A stretch of 64,000 nt of DNA from Clostridium thermarum (GCF_006351925.1 NZ_CP040924.1:242501-306500); one strand, 5' to 3'. Positions 1 through 9,894 are shown, counted from the stretch's first letter. Translations and numbers: made by a program. Notes: generated by a model not told the origin, from the letters alone.

Positions 1-977
<977 letters not shown>

Positions 978-1022
978 AACACATTCTTATGTGCAATTTT
1001 CAGAGAACAAACTTCTCTGATA

Positions 1023-1139
1023 TCTGGTGATGATAGCGTGAGGGTTACACCCGTTCCCATTCCGAACACGATGGTTAAGACTCACAGCGCCGATGGTACT
1101 GCTCGGGAGACTGAGTGGAAGAGTAGGACGTTGCCAGGT
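1023..1139 (+). rRNA. 5S ribosomal RNA
   Basis: The 5' TCTGGTGATGATAGCG and 3' GTTGCCAGGT ends pair, and the internal CCGTTCCCATTCCGAACACG box is typical of clostridial 5S. It lies about 45 bases after 23S and directly before a tRNA, the usual rrn order. The ends are estimated from the terminal helix. Confidence 0.95.
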
Positions 1140-1146
1140 CAGGCAT

Positions 1147-1221
1147 TCCGCGATAGCTCAATGGTGGAGCATTCGGCTGTTAACCGAAGGGTTGGAGGTT
1201 CGAGTCCTCTTCGCGGAGCCA
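1147..1221 (+). tRNA. tRNA-Asn (anticodon GTT)
   Basis: The cloverleaf is complete. The acceptor TCCGCGA pairs with TCGCGGA, the anticodon loop CTGTTAA carries GTT, the T loop is GGTTCGAGTCC, and CCA is encoded at 1219-1221. It is co-transcribed with 5S rRNA. Confidence 0.97.
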
Positions 1222-1242
1222 TTTTTATTTTTTTGGAAAGTT

Positions 1243-1269
1243 AATCAGGCGTGAGCCTGATTTTTTTAT
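1243..1269 (+). terminator. Intrinsic terminator of the rRNA-tRNA operon
   Basis: An 8-bp stem (AATCAGGC/GCCTGATT) with a GTGA loop is followed by a T run. It lies 21 bases after the tRNA. Confidence 0.9.
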
Positions 1270-1296
1270 TGAATATAGCAAGAGAAAGCTGTCCCT

Positions 1297-1602
1297 CTAT
1301 ATTCTTTTCAAGTGAACAACCTCTGAGAAGAGCTCTTTATTAAAGCCTTCAGAAACTGACACTTCAACGTTTCCCACTTTTACAGTAATAGTTGGCGATA
1401 ATGTAATAGAACTTGTCTGAACTGAAACCCAATTTTGCTTAGCTTCGTCATTGGACTTAGTTTTTTTAAGCTTTTTATTCCAGCAATGCAGGGCATTTAT
1501 GTTTTTCTTGTTAAGTTTGCACCATGCCTTTGCTGATAGTCCGCTGGAGTGATAATCATTAATTAAACCTTGCCATTCTTTAGAGTTATCTATACTTTTC
1601 AA
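1297..1602 (-). pseudogene. IS66-type TnpA remnant (orphan)
   Basis: The 101-residue product resembles the small TnpA (OrfA) of IS66 elements: EWQGLINDYHSSGLS at the start and TVKVGNVEVSVSEGF near the end. The same signatures occur in the intact IS66 TnpA at 63143-63451. Translation would start at TTG with GGAGG 8 bases upstream. The tnpB and tnpC genes that should follow are absent, and the sequence runs straight into the rRNA terminator. The upstream GGTATTATCTCA matches the corresponding part of the intact element, but no terminal inverted repeat is visible. I read it as the stub of an old IS66 copy. It may still be translated but should not be able to transpose. Confidence 0.75.
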
Positions 1603-1788
1603 TATTCAAACCTCCCTAGTAAATCATCCTGAAGGTATTATCTCATAAAAATTTTATATAAAAGCTGTAGCAAATATTGCAAAAAAAATTGAATCCTTAG
1701 TAAATTAGATTACGGAAAAATCTGTGTCTACTTAATATACTTAATTTAACATGAGAGATTTTTCATTTGTAATATTAAAAAGTTTAGG

Positions 1789-1959
1789 ATGTTTCATATT
1801 AGAAAAAGACTTGTTGCTTTAATTCTAACACTGATAATATCAGCTGTATCACTTGGTTTTACCAATGCTGATGCACCAGGTACAGTTGTTAACCATGAAA
1901 TATCCTGCTTGTTACAGCCCTTATATAAAAATTCTTTCACAAATATTCCTTATAATTGA
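1789..1959 (+). CDS. Small putative secreted peptide, possibly truncated
   Basis: The open frame of 56 residues begins MFHIRKRLVALILTLI. It has a basic N-terminus, a hydrophobic stretch at about residues 8-24 and a SLGFTNADAPG region that looks like a signal-peptide end. The mature part (about 30 residues) has no recognised motif. The ribosome binding site is weak (TTTAGG). The abrupt end suggests the front of a longer secreted protein that has been cut short. It sits between the IS66 remnant and the broken peptidase, a region with other decayed genes. I do not recognise its function. Confidence 0.4.
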   Translation: MFHIRKRLVALILTLIISAVSLGFTNADAPGTVVNHEISCLLQPLYKNSFTNIPYN

Positions 1960-2068
1960 ATATTTGTTTTATTTAGGAGGAATTTTTAAGTATGTGTAGA
2001 ATAAATATCATCGAGGCTATATGCATATATAACCAAATCGCTAATTATTATTTAGGAGGAGAGAAAAA

Positions 2069-3063
2069 ATAAGAAGAAAAAGATTATCATTATTAAGTTT
2101 ACTTCTAACCATTGTTTTGACGTTATCAACTACCATTAATGTATTTGCAAAAGATAATTTTAGTGATGAAAAAGAGTATGCTAAGAAATTCCTTAAACTA
2201 ATGGGCCATGATGTAGAACTAGGCAAAGCGATACCATTATATAATATTGATGATGAGTTAGAGGCACTAAGTATTTCAATAAACGATGGGGGTTATGTCA
2301 TAATTAATACTAATGATTTATCAGTACCAGAGTTTTCATTAAAGACCGAAAATCCATATTCAGTTTTAAATGATACTTCGAAACCCATATACAATGGACC
2401 ACTTAAATATTATAAATATGAGGATGGTCAACTAGTAAGTCTTAATACAAATAAAAAGGTAGACAAAGATAAGCTTACCAAGAATTATAAGAAATCTGCT
2501 TCCGAAAAAGAAAAAAATATAAATCAATTAAATGACGCTTACAGTATTGAGAGCAATTATTCATCGACATCTTACGGCTCAAGGATAACAGGAACTCTAA
2601 GAACATGGGCTACATCTCATTATTGTGGTGTAGATGGTGCTGCTATACTGCTTATGTATTATGATGATTATTACAATGATAATACTGTAGCTACCAGCTA
2701 TGAATCAGCATCGGCTTTAACAGGTTTACTTGCCGGTACATACATTCCGGATGCCGGCACTAGCGCAAGCCAAGTAGGAAGCGGATTAAGTCTATATTGC
2801 GGTGATAGATATTTGTGGTATCGGGCATCTCTTGGCAGAGCTATTTATATTCTCAAATAAAGTCATTAATTAATAGAAACCTGCCTGTAATAACAGGAAC
2901 CGAACCCGGAAACCCAATAGATGATAATCATTGGTTAATCACTCATGGATATACAGAAAATTATGGGTATTATTATTTGATTGTGAATGATGGATTTGGT
3001 CATAATGATGTAACCGTTACTTCAACAGCAACATACTATGATGACATCATCTGGTTAGAGTAG
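2069..3063 (+). pseudogene. Secreted C39-like cysteine peptidase, broken by start-codon change and frameshift
   Basis: Reading from an ATA codon at 2069, 8 bases after a perfect AGGAGGA, gives a typical signal peptide (RRKRLSLLSLLLTIVLTL) that ends at VFA. An acidic pro-region follows, then a papain-like catalytic part with SHYCGVDGAAILLMYYDDYY, probably the nucleophile Cys. Near 2810 the frame is lost and an early stop follows at 2858-2860. The next frame continues with the rest of the domain: LINRNLPVITGTEPG, HWLITHGY (probable catalytic His) and LIVNDGFG. Adding one T near 2813 would restore a single protein of about 330 residues. The missing ATG and the frameshift together argue for a pseudogene, though sequence error could explain either. 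Family assignment (C39-like or C10-like) rests on motif order only. Confidence 0.7.
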
Positions 3064-3150
3064 TTTATAAAAAATATTGATACTATATAAATCTTGACGA
3101 TTCAATATACGTATCACAATATCTTAAATAGTAAGCTTGGGGTGATGGCT

Positions 3151-3609
3151 ATGCTAAGAGATTTTAAAATTGGAAAAGGTATATTTTATATTTTACTGAT
3201 ACTTTGTTGTGTACTTTATTCAGGTTGTTCAAAAGGCAATCCCAATAATATAGAGCAAAAAAAAGTATTGTCGGTAGAAATCGACAGTAATAAAGTTGAT
3301 TTTATTGAGGCTACTAAAGCAGGTGACAGTGAAACGCTAAAGAATGAAGAAATTAATGATATTAAAAATATAGTAACCTCAATTAATTCATTGACATATG
3401 TCAATTTATGTGAAGAGACTATTCCAAATGGAGAATTATATTCCATTAAGTTAGTTTTTAAGGATGATACCAATCCACTGAGATTATCAATAGCTGATAG
3501 AAATAAGGAATCTCTATTCCTAAGTATTAATGAGAAAAAGTTTATTATAGATAAAAACAGTGAAATTGTTTCTGTTCTAAATGATCTATACCAAAAACTT
3601 TTTTATTAA
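3151..3609 (+). CDS. Putative lipoprotein of unknown function
   Basis: The product has about 152 residues. It begins with a lipoprotein signal peptide (hydrophobic ILLILCCVLYSGC, lipobox LYSGC), so it should be anchored to the outer face of the membrane. The mature part is a small mixed alpha/beta domain rich in Asp, Asn and Lys, with SIKLVFKDDT and a KKFIIDKNSEI segment. It resembles DUF5301-type Clostridium lipoproteins in layout, but I cannot confirm that. The start at 3151 is chosen because GGGGTGA lies about 6 bases upstream; ATG 3145 is also possible. It lies 88 bases after the broken peptidase and could be its former operon partner. Confidence 0.7.
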   Translation: MLRDFKIGKGIFYILLILCCVLYSGCSKGNPNNIEQKKVLSVEIDSNKVDFIEATKAGDSETLKNEEINDIKNIVTSINSLTYVNLCEETIPNGELYSIKLVFKDDTNPLRLSIADRNKESLFLSINEKKFIIDKNSEIVSVLNDLYQKLFY

Positions 3610-3649
3610 GAATTATTGAATCACCTCCTTCAAATCTAAGTTTTACAAA

Positions 3650-3739
3650 ATTAATTGTCTTTAGAATAATCAAATGGTCAAGTGTATCAAAGCATTTTGA
3701 TAAGTCCATCCTAGTGCACAGTGTAGGGTGGTGTCGCAA
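3650..3739 (-). pseudogene. Reverse-transcriptase fragment (group II intron or retron type)
   Basis: A short minus-strand stretch reads MDLSKCFDTLDHLIILKTIN. This matches the conserved RT block around the first active-site Asp (D-x-S-K-C-F-D-x-x-x-H). Neither the flanking RT blocks nor the YADD box is found next to it. It overlaps nothing else and is far too short to function. It is probably a relic of a group II intron reverse transcriptase, judged from one motif only. Confidence 0.5.
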
Positions 3740-3811
3740 AACTACTTTAAAAAGTAGTTTCCGGCTTCTAGTGTTGCATTAATACAATTAAATACTGTTG
3801 ACAATTTTAAA

Positions 3812-3848
3812 GGGAGCTATTGGATTTTTATATATTCCAATAACTCCC
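3812..3848. repeat. Inverted repeat / hairpin
   Basis: The 13-base arms GGGAGCTATTGGA and TCCAATAACTCCC pair with one mismatch around an 11-base loop, followed by GATTTTTGG. It could be a terminator or part of the decayed IS element next to it. Confidence 0.45.
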
Positions 3849-3925
3849 TGATTTTTGGTTAGCTTGGACTCAAAAAGAAAAATTTGCCCTTAAGTAGTTG
3901 GATTTATCCTATGGCTTAAATAAGG

Positions 3926-4353
3926 AAAATTTTTAAATGAGAAGCTAACTTCAAGGCAACTAATACTACGGTAGAGTCAATTATTTTAGCAGGTGGAATG
4001 TCCTTAAGTAGCCTAGCGGCACCATGTCTTCTCTTAGCCTTATCAACTAAATAATAGAAAATCTCTTCAAATATTCTTTAATCACGGGTAGCATTTTTTC
4101 GTGAAAACTGTGAAACACTTGGTACATTTATTAAATTTCTCAATTTTCTATTTGTTGCTATTTCTTCATTTGCCTCTCTCAAACTATTGCACTGTTTAAA
4201 ATTCAGATAAAGCATCGAATTTATATGAGATTTAGTATCAAAATGCTGACTGCGGCAGTCTCCCCCGTACCTTTCTATAGTGCTAGCTAAAAAATTCCCT
4301 CCTATTTCCGCTATCAGTTTATGAAAAACTAATTTATTATTATAATTGAACAT
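3926..4353 (-). pseudogene. IS4-type transposase fragment (DUF4372-like N-terminus), with in-frame stop
   Basis: The 91-residue start carries the pattern of an IS4-family N-terminal domain: FHKLIAEIGG, QHFDTKSHINSMLYLNF, SLREANEEI and SVSQFSRKNATRD. A TAA stop follows, but the same frame continues past it with RIFEEIFYYLVDKAK and IPPAKIIDSTVVLV, which contains the first catalytic Asp of the DDE triad. After that the sequence degenerates and the rest of the transposase is missing. It is therefore a dead, truncated copy. The start has GGAGG 9 bases upstream. Confidence 0.7.
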
Positions 4354-4360
4354 TAAAAAA

Positions 4361-4417
4361 GCCTCCTTTGTGTTTAGTTTCTAGTCAAAACTATTAAAAC
4401 ACAAAGGGGCTTATTTT
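4361..4417 (+). terminator. Hairpin with T run at the edge of the IS4 remnant
   Basis: The arms GCCTCCTTTGTGTTT and AAAACACAAAGGGGC pair with one bulge and are followed by TTATTTTTTT on the plus strand. The left arm also contains the ribosome binding site of the minus-strand transposase, as in IS elements that shield themselves from read-through. Confidence 0.6.
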
Positions 4418-4781
4418 TTTATTTTTGTTAAGCTACAGAATCCAATATATTTATTCCGCCAACGCCCACCCCCTTGTATCCATGTTAAAACTATAGGTAT
4501 ATTGGTAATAAAATATTAATATTATTAAACTGGATCCGCTGAATAAATCATCAGATGCAGGTAATAATTATAATGTCTAAAGATTTTGAAAATTTTATTA
4601 ATTCCAGAAGGAAAATTAAGCTAAAGATAGAATATATTATTATGGTTACCGCAGGGAAAGCTTACGGAAACTTAACTTATATATGAGCCGCAAAGTTTAT
4701 CGTCAGCGCTTATCGGTGGTGTGTAAGTTAATAGTTGAAGTTGTTTCTCTATAAGTCAAAACTATATTAGGGGGTATCACT
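4418..4781. other. Gene-free upstream region of the EF-G-like gene
   Basis: I see no coding frame. The 3' part (about 4670-4735) contains a GC-richer segment bounded by the inverted repeat CTTAACTTA/TAAGTTAA. It may belong to the 5' leader of the gene at 4782. No known riboswitch was recognised. Confidence 0.4.
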
Positions 4782-6866
4782 ATGAAAGACTATCAAACCC
4801 AAAATCTTAGAAATGTTGGAATCATTGGACACAGCGGGTCCGGAAAGACAACGTTAACAGAAGCTTTGTTATATTATACAAAGACTATAGACCGTTTTGG
4901 TAAGGTTGAGGATGGGACTACTACAAGTGATTATGATATAGAGGAAAAGAAAAGACGTATTTCTATTTCTTCTTCTGTAGCTCCAATTGAATGGGAGAAC
5001 ACAAAAATAAACCTAGTAGACATTCCTGGATATTTTGATTTCGTAGGTGAATTAATTCAAGGCATGAGACCTGTAGACGTTGCATTGATAGTTCTATGCG
5101 GAGCTTCTGGTATTGAAGTAGGAACAGAAAAAGCCTGGGATTATGTTAACAAAATAAAGCTTCCCAGAACATTCTTCATTAACAAGCTAGACAGAGAGAA
5201 TAGCAGTTTTGAGAAAGTTTTACAGGCATTGAAAGATAAGTTTGGCATCTCAGTAGTACCAATACAATACCCTATTGGCAGCGAAGCAGATTTCAAAGGT
5301 GTAATTAATGTAATATCCAGAAAAGCCAGAATATATAACCCTAAGACAAAGACTATGGAACCAGCAGACATACCAGCAGATTTAATAGATAAGGTTGACG
5401 AATGTAAGAGAATGATCATGGAGGCTGTTGCGGAAACAGATGAAGAACTATTAGAAAAGTACTTTGGTGAAGGTGAATTAAGTGATGAAGAAATATATGG
5501 CGGATTAATAGCAGGCTGTGCATCCGGTGATATAGCTCCTGTTATGTGCGGCAGCTCATTAGAGTGCATAGGCATGGAGACCTTGCTGGAAGACATAGTA
5601 GAGTGCTTCCCATCTCCTGAATATGCTATTCCGCAAAAGGCAATGGACCTGAAGAATAATAAAGAAGTGTATGTTAAAATAAACCCTGCAGAACCATTTT
5701 CAGCTTTTGTATTTAAAACCATTGCAGACCCCTTTGTTGGAAAATTATCCATATTTAGAGTTATAACCGGTAAGCTTAAAAGCGATAGTATAGTTTATAA
5801 CTCAAATAAAGAGAAACAAGAAAAGATTGGAAGCCTATATTTCTTGAGAGGAAAGAATCAGATCCAAACCACAGAAATAGTGGCCGGTGACATTGGTGCT
5901 GTATCAAAACTGCAGTATACCAATACTGGAGAAACGCTGTGTGATCAAAACCTTAATATAGTATATGACAAGATTAATTTCCCAGAGCCGGTAATTTCAT
6001 TGAGTGCAATGCCTAAGGCCAAGGGTGATGAAGATAAGATATCCTCAGGTCTGCAAAGATTGATGGATGAAGACCCAACTTTCACAGTAAGAAGAGACAT
6101 AGAGAATGCAGAAACAATTATTTCAGGTGTAGGAGAAACACATTTGGACGTAATTGCCAGCAAGTTAAAGAACAAGTTTGGTGCAGAGGTTGTCCTTCAA
6201 GCACCTAAGGTTCCATACAGAGAAACCATTAGAAAGACCTCGGATGTACAGGGAAAACATAAGAAACAGTCCGGTGGTCATGGACAATATGGAGATGTTT
6301 GGATTAAATTCGAGCCCAGATATGATGGCGATGATCTTCTATTTGTTGATGAAGTAGTAGGTGGAGTTGTACCAAGACAGTATATACCTGCTGTAGAAAA
6401 GGGATTAAGGGAATGTATACAGCACGGGGTACTGGCAGGTTATCCTGTTATCAGATTAAAAGCTACATTACATGATGGATCTTCCCATCCCGTTGACTCT
6501 TCTGAAATGGCCTTTAAAGTTGCAGCTTCACTAGCATATAAAAAGGGCTTAGAAGCGGCAGATCCGGTTTTATTAGAGCCAATTATGCATGTTGAAGTTA
6601 CTGTTCCGGATGAGTACATGGGTGACATTATAGGTGACATCAACAAGAAGAGAGGAAGAGTATTAGGCATGGACCCTGTAGAGGTCGGACAGAAAATTAT
6701 GGCTGAAGTTCCTATGGCAGAAATGTTTAAATATGCAACCGATTTAAGATCAATGACACAAGCCCGAGGTACTTTCAGGATGACTTTTGAAAGATATGAA
6801 GAAGTACCTGTATCTGAAGCTGCTAAGATAATTGAAAATGCAAAGAAACAGCATGAAGCTGTATAA
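4782..6866 (+). CDS. Elongation factor G-like GTPase (EF-G paralogue)
   Basis: The 694-residue protein has full EF-G architecture: a GTPase domain (1-270), beta-barrel domain II (about 290-385), then domains III, IV and V. Domain IV is recognisable by KKQSGGHGQYGDV near 490. The G motifs differ from canonical EF-G. P-loop GHSGSGKTT replaces GHIDAGKTT. G3 reads DIPGYFDF, so the catalytic His of DTPGHVDF is Tyr. G4 is NKLD. This matches the EF-G-like group found beside true EF-G in clostridia and Thermotoga, whose role is not settled; it is not expected to be the main translocase. ATG is preceded by GGGGG at 8 bases and the gene has its own terminator. Confidence 0.9.
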   Translation: MKDYQTQNLRNVGIIGHSGSGKTTLTEALLYYTKTIDRFGKVEDGTTTSDYDIEEKKRRISISSSVAPIEWENTKINLVDIPGYFDFVGELIQGMRPVDVALIVLCGASGIEVGTEKAWDYVNKIKLPRTFFINKLDRENSSFEKVLQALKDKFGISVVPIQYPIGSEADFKGVINVISRKARIYNPKTKTMEPADIPADLIDKVDECKRMIMEAVAETDEELLEKYFGEGELSDEEIYGGLIAGCASGDIAPVMCGSSLECIGMETLLEDIVECFPSPEYAIPQKAMDLKNNKEVYVKINPAEPFSAFVFKTIADPFVGKLSIFRVITGKLKSDSIVYNSNKEKQEKIGSLYFLRGKNQIQTTEIVAGDIGAVSKLQYTNTGETLCDQNLNIVYDKINFPEPVISLSAMPKAKGDEDKISSGLQRLMDEDPTFTVRRDIENAETIISGVGETHLDVIASKLKNKFGAEVVLQAPKVPYRETIRKTSDVQGKHKKQSGGHGQYGDVWIKFEPRYDGDDLLFVDEVVGGVVPRQYIPAVEKGLRECIQHGVLAGYPVIRLKATLHDGSSHPVDSSEMAFKVAASLAYKKGLEAADPVLLEPIMHVEVTVPDEYMGDIIGDINKKRGRVLGMDPVEVGQKIMAEVPMAEMFKYATDLRSMTQARGTFRMTFERYEEVPVSEAAKIIENAKKQHEAV

Positions 6867-6867
6867 A

Positions 6868-6892
6868 AAGGTGGCCTTGGCCACCTTTTTTT
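6868..6892 (+). terminator. Terminator of the EF-G-like gene
   Basis: AAGGTGGCC/GGCCACCTT is a near-perfect palindrome followed by seven T, directly after the stop codon. Confidence 0.92.
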
Positions 6893-6962
6893 CTGTATAC
6901 ATAATAACTAAAAATATGGACATATTATAATATATCCTACTCTTAAGGAGGGTGCTTATCCT

Positions 6963-7199
6963 ATGTCGCAGTATAGGTTAGATGTTATGGGCAATATTGG
7001 ATTAAGTGATTACAGCAATATCAGTGATTATATTGAATTGGTAGATTCAGACGACAAGTTTACAATCACTTTTGACAATGTAAGTACAGAAAATATAAAT
7101 ATCATATGTAGCATGCTCCAAGAGAAGAATTTTATTATTTATTCTAGAGAAGAGCACAGTGACGGAAAGATTTATTTGTCTGTCAGGAGAAAAGCCTAA
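6963..7199 (+). CDS. Small protein of unknown function (78 aa)
   Basis: The gene is short but well formed, with AAGGAGGGTG placed before ATG and a terminator after it. The product is acidic and soluble with no signal or membrane segment. It starts MSQYRLDVMGNIGL and alternates predicted beta strands (FTITFDNV, KIYLSVRR) with a helix around residues 40-52, like a small ferredoxin-like fold. I recognise no family. It is a single-gene transcript between two terminators. Confidence 0.65.
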   Translation: MSQYRLDVMGNIGLSDYSNISDYIELVDSDDKFTITFDNVSTENINIICSMLQEKNFIIYSREEHSDGKIYLSVRRKA

Positions 7200-7218
7200 T
7201 CTGAGTAAATATGACAAG

Positions 7219-7249
7219 CAGCCAAAGACATGGTTCTTGGCTGTTTACT
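7219..7249 (+). terminator. Intrinsic terminator
   Basis: The stem CAGCCAA/TTGGCTG has an 11-base loop and is followed by TTTACTGTTTTA, 19 bases after the small gene. Confidence 0.8.
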
Positions 7250-7364
7250 GTTTTATAGGTTATTGAATAAATTAGTATTAATAATTATTTAATTATGGTA
7301 TAATAAAAAATTAGATAATAAGGCATTAAAAAAGAAAATAGGGAACATATTGGAGGGTTAACGC

Positions 7365-8311
7365 ATGGATAAAAATATGTAGTAGGAGTAGATCTCGGGG
7401 GGACAAAGATTTGCGGCGCAGCATCAGACTTGGAGGGAACACTATTAAGTAAGATAACAGTTCCTACTAATGCCCATGAAGGTGAAGAGGCAGTAATGCA
7501 AAGAATTCTACATGTAATCGAAGAAGCGGTTAGAGCTTCTGAAAAAGATTATAGTGAAATCAGAGCAATAGGAATTGGTTCTCCAGGACCCTTAGATTCC
7601 AAAACAGGAGTAATATTAAATTCAGCAAACCTACCTTTTAAGAACTTCCAGATAGTTAAAGGTATAGTAGATAAGTTTGGAATTCCAACATATTTAGAAA
7701 ATGATGCCAATGCTGCAGCTGTAGGTGAATACCTTTTTGGTGCCGGTAGAGGAACAGAGAATATGGTTTATATTACTGTAAGTACCGGTATTGGCGGTGG
7801 AGCAGTATTAAATGGCAAATTGTATAAGGGAGCAACTTCTAACGCTCTTGAAATAGGACATATAACTGTTCAGCCTGAAGGACCAAGATGTAACTGTGGT
7901 AACTATGGTTGTGCAGAAGCTTTTGCATCCGGAACAGCTATTGCCAGACAGGCAAATGATGCAATCAACAGAGGTTTGGAAACATCTCTAACAAAATACG
8001 AGAAGGTTACTTCCTATGAAGTTTTTGTTGAAGCAGAAAAAGGGGACCCAGTAGCATCCTTTGTACTTGGCAGAAGCCTTACTTATTTAGGAATTTGCGT
8101 GGCAAACGTAATCTGCTGCTTTGACCCTGAGGTTGTAGTAATCGGCGGCGGAGTTTCAAAGGGAGGAGAAATAGTATTTCAGAGAGTAAAAGAAGTAGTA
8201 AAGAACAGAGCCTTAAGACCAATGAACAACTGTAAAATAGTTCCCGCAGGACTTGGAACAGATGCAGGTGTTTTTGGTGCAGTAGCTGTGGCAATAACTG
8301 AAAGCAGATAA
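7365..8311 (+). CDS. ROK-family glucokinase, frameshifted at its 5' end
   Basis: The product belongs to the ROK sugar kinases, which phosphorylate glucose or a related sugar with ATP in the cytoplasm. It shows the ATP-binding DLGGTK loop, the catalytic ENDANAAA stretch and the ROK zinc motif CNCGNYGCAE. A good start (TGGAGGG, then ATG at 7365, MDK...) lies in a different frame from the body. The two join only if one base is added in the A5 run at 7371-7375. The body frame has no normal start before a TTG at 7430, which would lose the DLGGTK loop. A homopolymer sequencing error is the simplest explanation; a real mutation or phase variation is possible. TATAAT at 7299 may be its promoter. Confidence 0.85.
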
Positions 8312-8376
8312 TAAAAGGGACGTAATGATACCGGGGGGAGATACTATCACCACCCGGTGTATTATTAGGAGGGAAT

Positions 8377-8868
8377 ATGAAAGATAATCTTAACACTCAG
8401 AACTTAGAGGATATAGTAGGGGCATTACTGGTATCAAAGGCCCTTACCATATCCACAGCAGAGTCATGTACCGGTGGGCTCATATCGGCCACATTAGTAA
8501 ACTATCCCGGAATTTCGGCGGTACTAAGTCATGGAGTAGTGACATATTCCAATGAGGCTAAGATTCAGCTTCTAGGAGTTAAGAAAGAAACCTTGGATAG
8601 GTTTGGGGCTGTCAGTGAAGAGACTGCAAAAGAGATGGTAGAAGGACTTATTAGGCTTACCGGAACAAAAGTTGGTATATCAGTAACAGGGATTGCAGGA
8701 CCAGGTGGGGGTACAGAAGCAAAACCTGTGGGTCTTGTTTACGCAGGTTTATATGTTAATGGCAGAGTTATGGTGAAAAAGTTTAACTTCTCAGGGACCA
8801 GGCAGGAGATAAGAAACAAAACGGTACAAAGCGTTTTGGAGTGGCTGAGGAGAGAAATTTATAGGTAG
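8377..8868 (+). CDS. CinA C-terminal domain protein (nicotinamide-nucleotide amidohydrolase type)
   Basis: The 163-residue protein consists of the CinA C-terminal domain alone, the PncC type. It shows STAESCTGGLISATLV near residues 25-40 and SVTGIAGPGGGTEAKPVGLVY near 105-125, the conserved catalytic blocks. PncC deamidates nicotinamide mononucleotide in NAD salvage. The N-terminal MoCF-like part of full CinA is absent, as in many stand-alone versions. AGGAGGG lies before ATG. It follows the glucokinase by 65 bases with a short GC hairpin between, so it may be in the same transcript. Confidence 0.88.
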   Translation: MKDNLNTQNLEDIVGALLVSKALTISTAESCTGGLISATLVNYPGISAVLSHGVVTYSNEAKIQLLGVKKETLDRFGAVSEETAKEMVEGLIRLTGTKVGISVTGIAGPGGGTEAKPVGLVYAGLYVNGRVMVKKFNFSGTRQEIRNKTVQSVLEWLRREIYR

Positions 8869-8910
8869 CCAGTCTGAGATTATTGAAATAAATTTGAAAG
8901 GGAGAAGTAA

Positions 8911-9894
8911 ATGAAGTCGATTTTCCGTGCTAACCTGTTTATGCTTTTATTAATAGTGTTTATGCTGGCTATTGAAATGTTTCTGGTAAGGGATCTGATT
9001 GGCCTATTGGGATACGTAAATTTGATGGCTGTACATGAATACATTGCCCTGTTAATACCGGCAGTAGCTTTTATATTAATAACAAAACAGTCTCCAAAAG
9101 AAGTTTTCAGATTAAATAAAATTAAGCCTATAGATGCGGCTATAGCTATAACAATAGCGTTTTTTGCACAGCCTGTGGCATCTTTCTTATCTCAGATAAC
9201 GGCCTTGTTTTTTGATAATCCTGTAGCCCAGGCCTTTGAGATATTAAAAGACATATCATATCCTAAATTGCTCTTTATGATGGCAATTACACCTGCGATA
9301 TGTGAGGAGCTGGTTACAAGAGGGATAGTACTTCATGGCTATAACAAGACAAGCATCTTAAGGGCTGCACTGATAAATGGCTTAGTATTTAGTATACTTC
9401 ATCTTGATCCACAGCAATCCTTATATACCTTTGTTCTTGGGGTACTTTTCGCATATATGGTTAGAATAACCAATTCCATATGGGCCTCAGTGCTATGTCA
9501 TTTTACTTTCAATGGAATTCAAGTAACTATGCTTGAGCTATCGCAAATGTTAAAGGATAAGGTTGGCACTGAAGTCATAGAAGCAGCCCAGGAGGCTCAG
9601 CAGGTTACAACAGCAGCACAAACAGCCATAATGCTGGCAGTTAGTTTTGTAATTGCCCTGGGTTCCGCTGCAGCAATAGTGGGACTTTTGATTTATATGA
9701 ACAATAGAAATAAAAAAGCTGTGGCAGCTGCCTACAGCGAAGGTAACGCATATGATAATATTAATTATGAAATAGACAATGAAAGAGCTTATTTGTTTAA
9801 CAATGTACAGCAACAGGAAAGAACTTTTATTGCCTATATTCCGCTAGTTATTTTAATCTTTCTTTATATTGCCATAATGATGATAACTTCATAA
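8911..9894 (+). CDS. CPBP-family intramembrane metalloprotease (CAAX protease / Abi type)
   Basis: The 327-residue integral membrane protein has about eight hydrophobic segments. The three motifs of the family are present: EELVTRG (EExxxR, about residue 132), FSILHLDP (FxxxH) and LCHFTFNG (HxxxN). The family includes Rce1 and bacterial Abi proteins acting on peptides in the membrane; the substrate here is unknown. A soluble loop of about 60 residues (AAQEAQQVTTAAQ onward) separates the catalytic core from the last helices. Start ATG has GGGAG upstream. It is followed by a strong terminator. Confidence 0.88.
   Translation: MKSIFRANLFMLLLIVFMLAIEMFLVRDLIGLLGYVNLMAVHEYIALLIPAVAFILITKQSPKEVFRLNKIKPIDAAIAITIAFFAQPVASFLSQITALFFDNPVAQAFEILKDISYPKLLFMMAITPAICEELVTRGIVLHGYNKTSILRAALINGLVFSILHLDPQQSLYTFVLGVLFAYMVRITNSIWASVLCHFTFNGIQVTMLELSQMLKDKVGTEVIEAAQEAQQVTTAAQTAIMLAVSFVIALGSAAAIVGLLIYMNNRNKKAVAAAYSEGNAYDNINYEIDNERAYLFNNVQQQERTFIAYIPLVILIFLYIAIMMITS

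Noticed and set aside
1038..1244. Plus-strand frame across 5S rRNA and tRNA-Asn
   Set aside because: It covers two well-formed RNA genes, so it is not protein coding.
5141..5752. A 203-codon minus-strand frame inside the EF-G-like gene
   Set aside because: It is antisense to a clearly conserved coding region, Ser-rich and without a family pattern, which is typical of a shadow frame.
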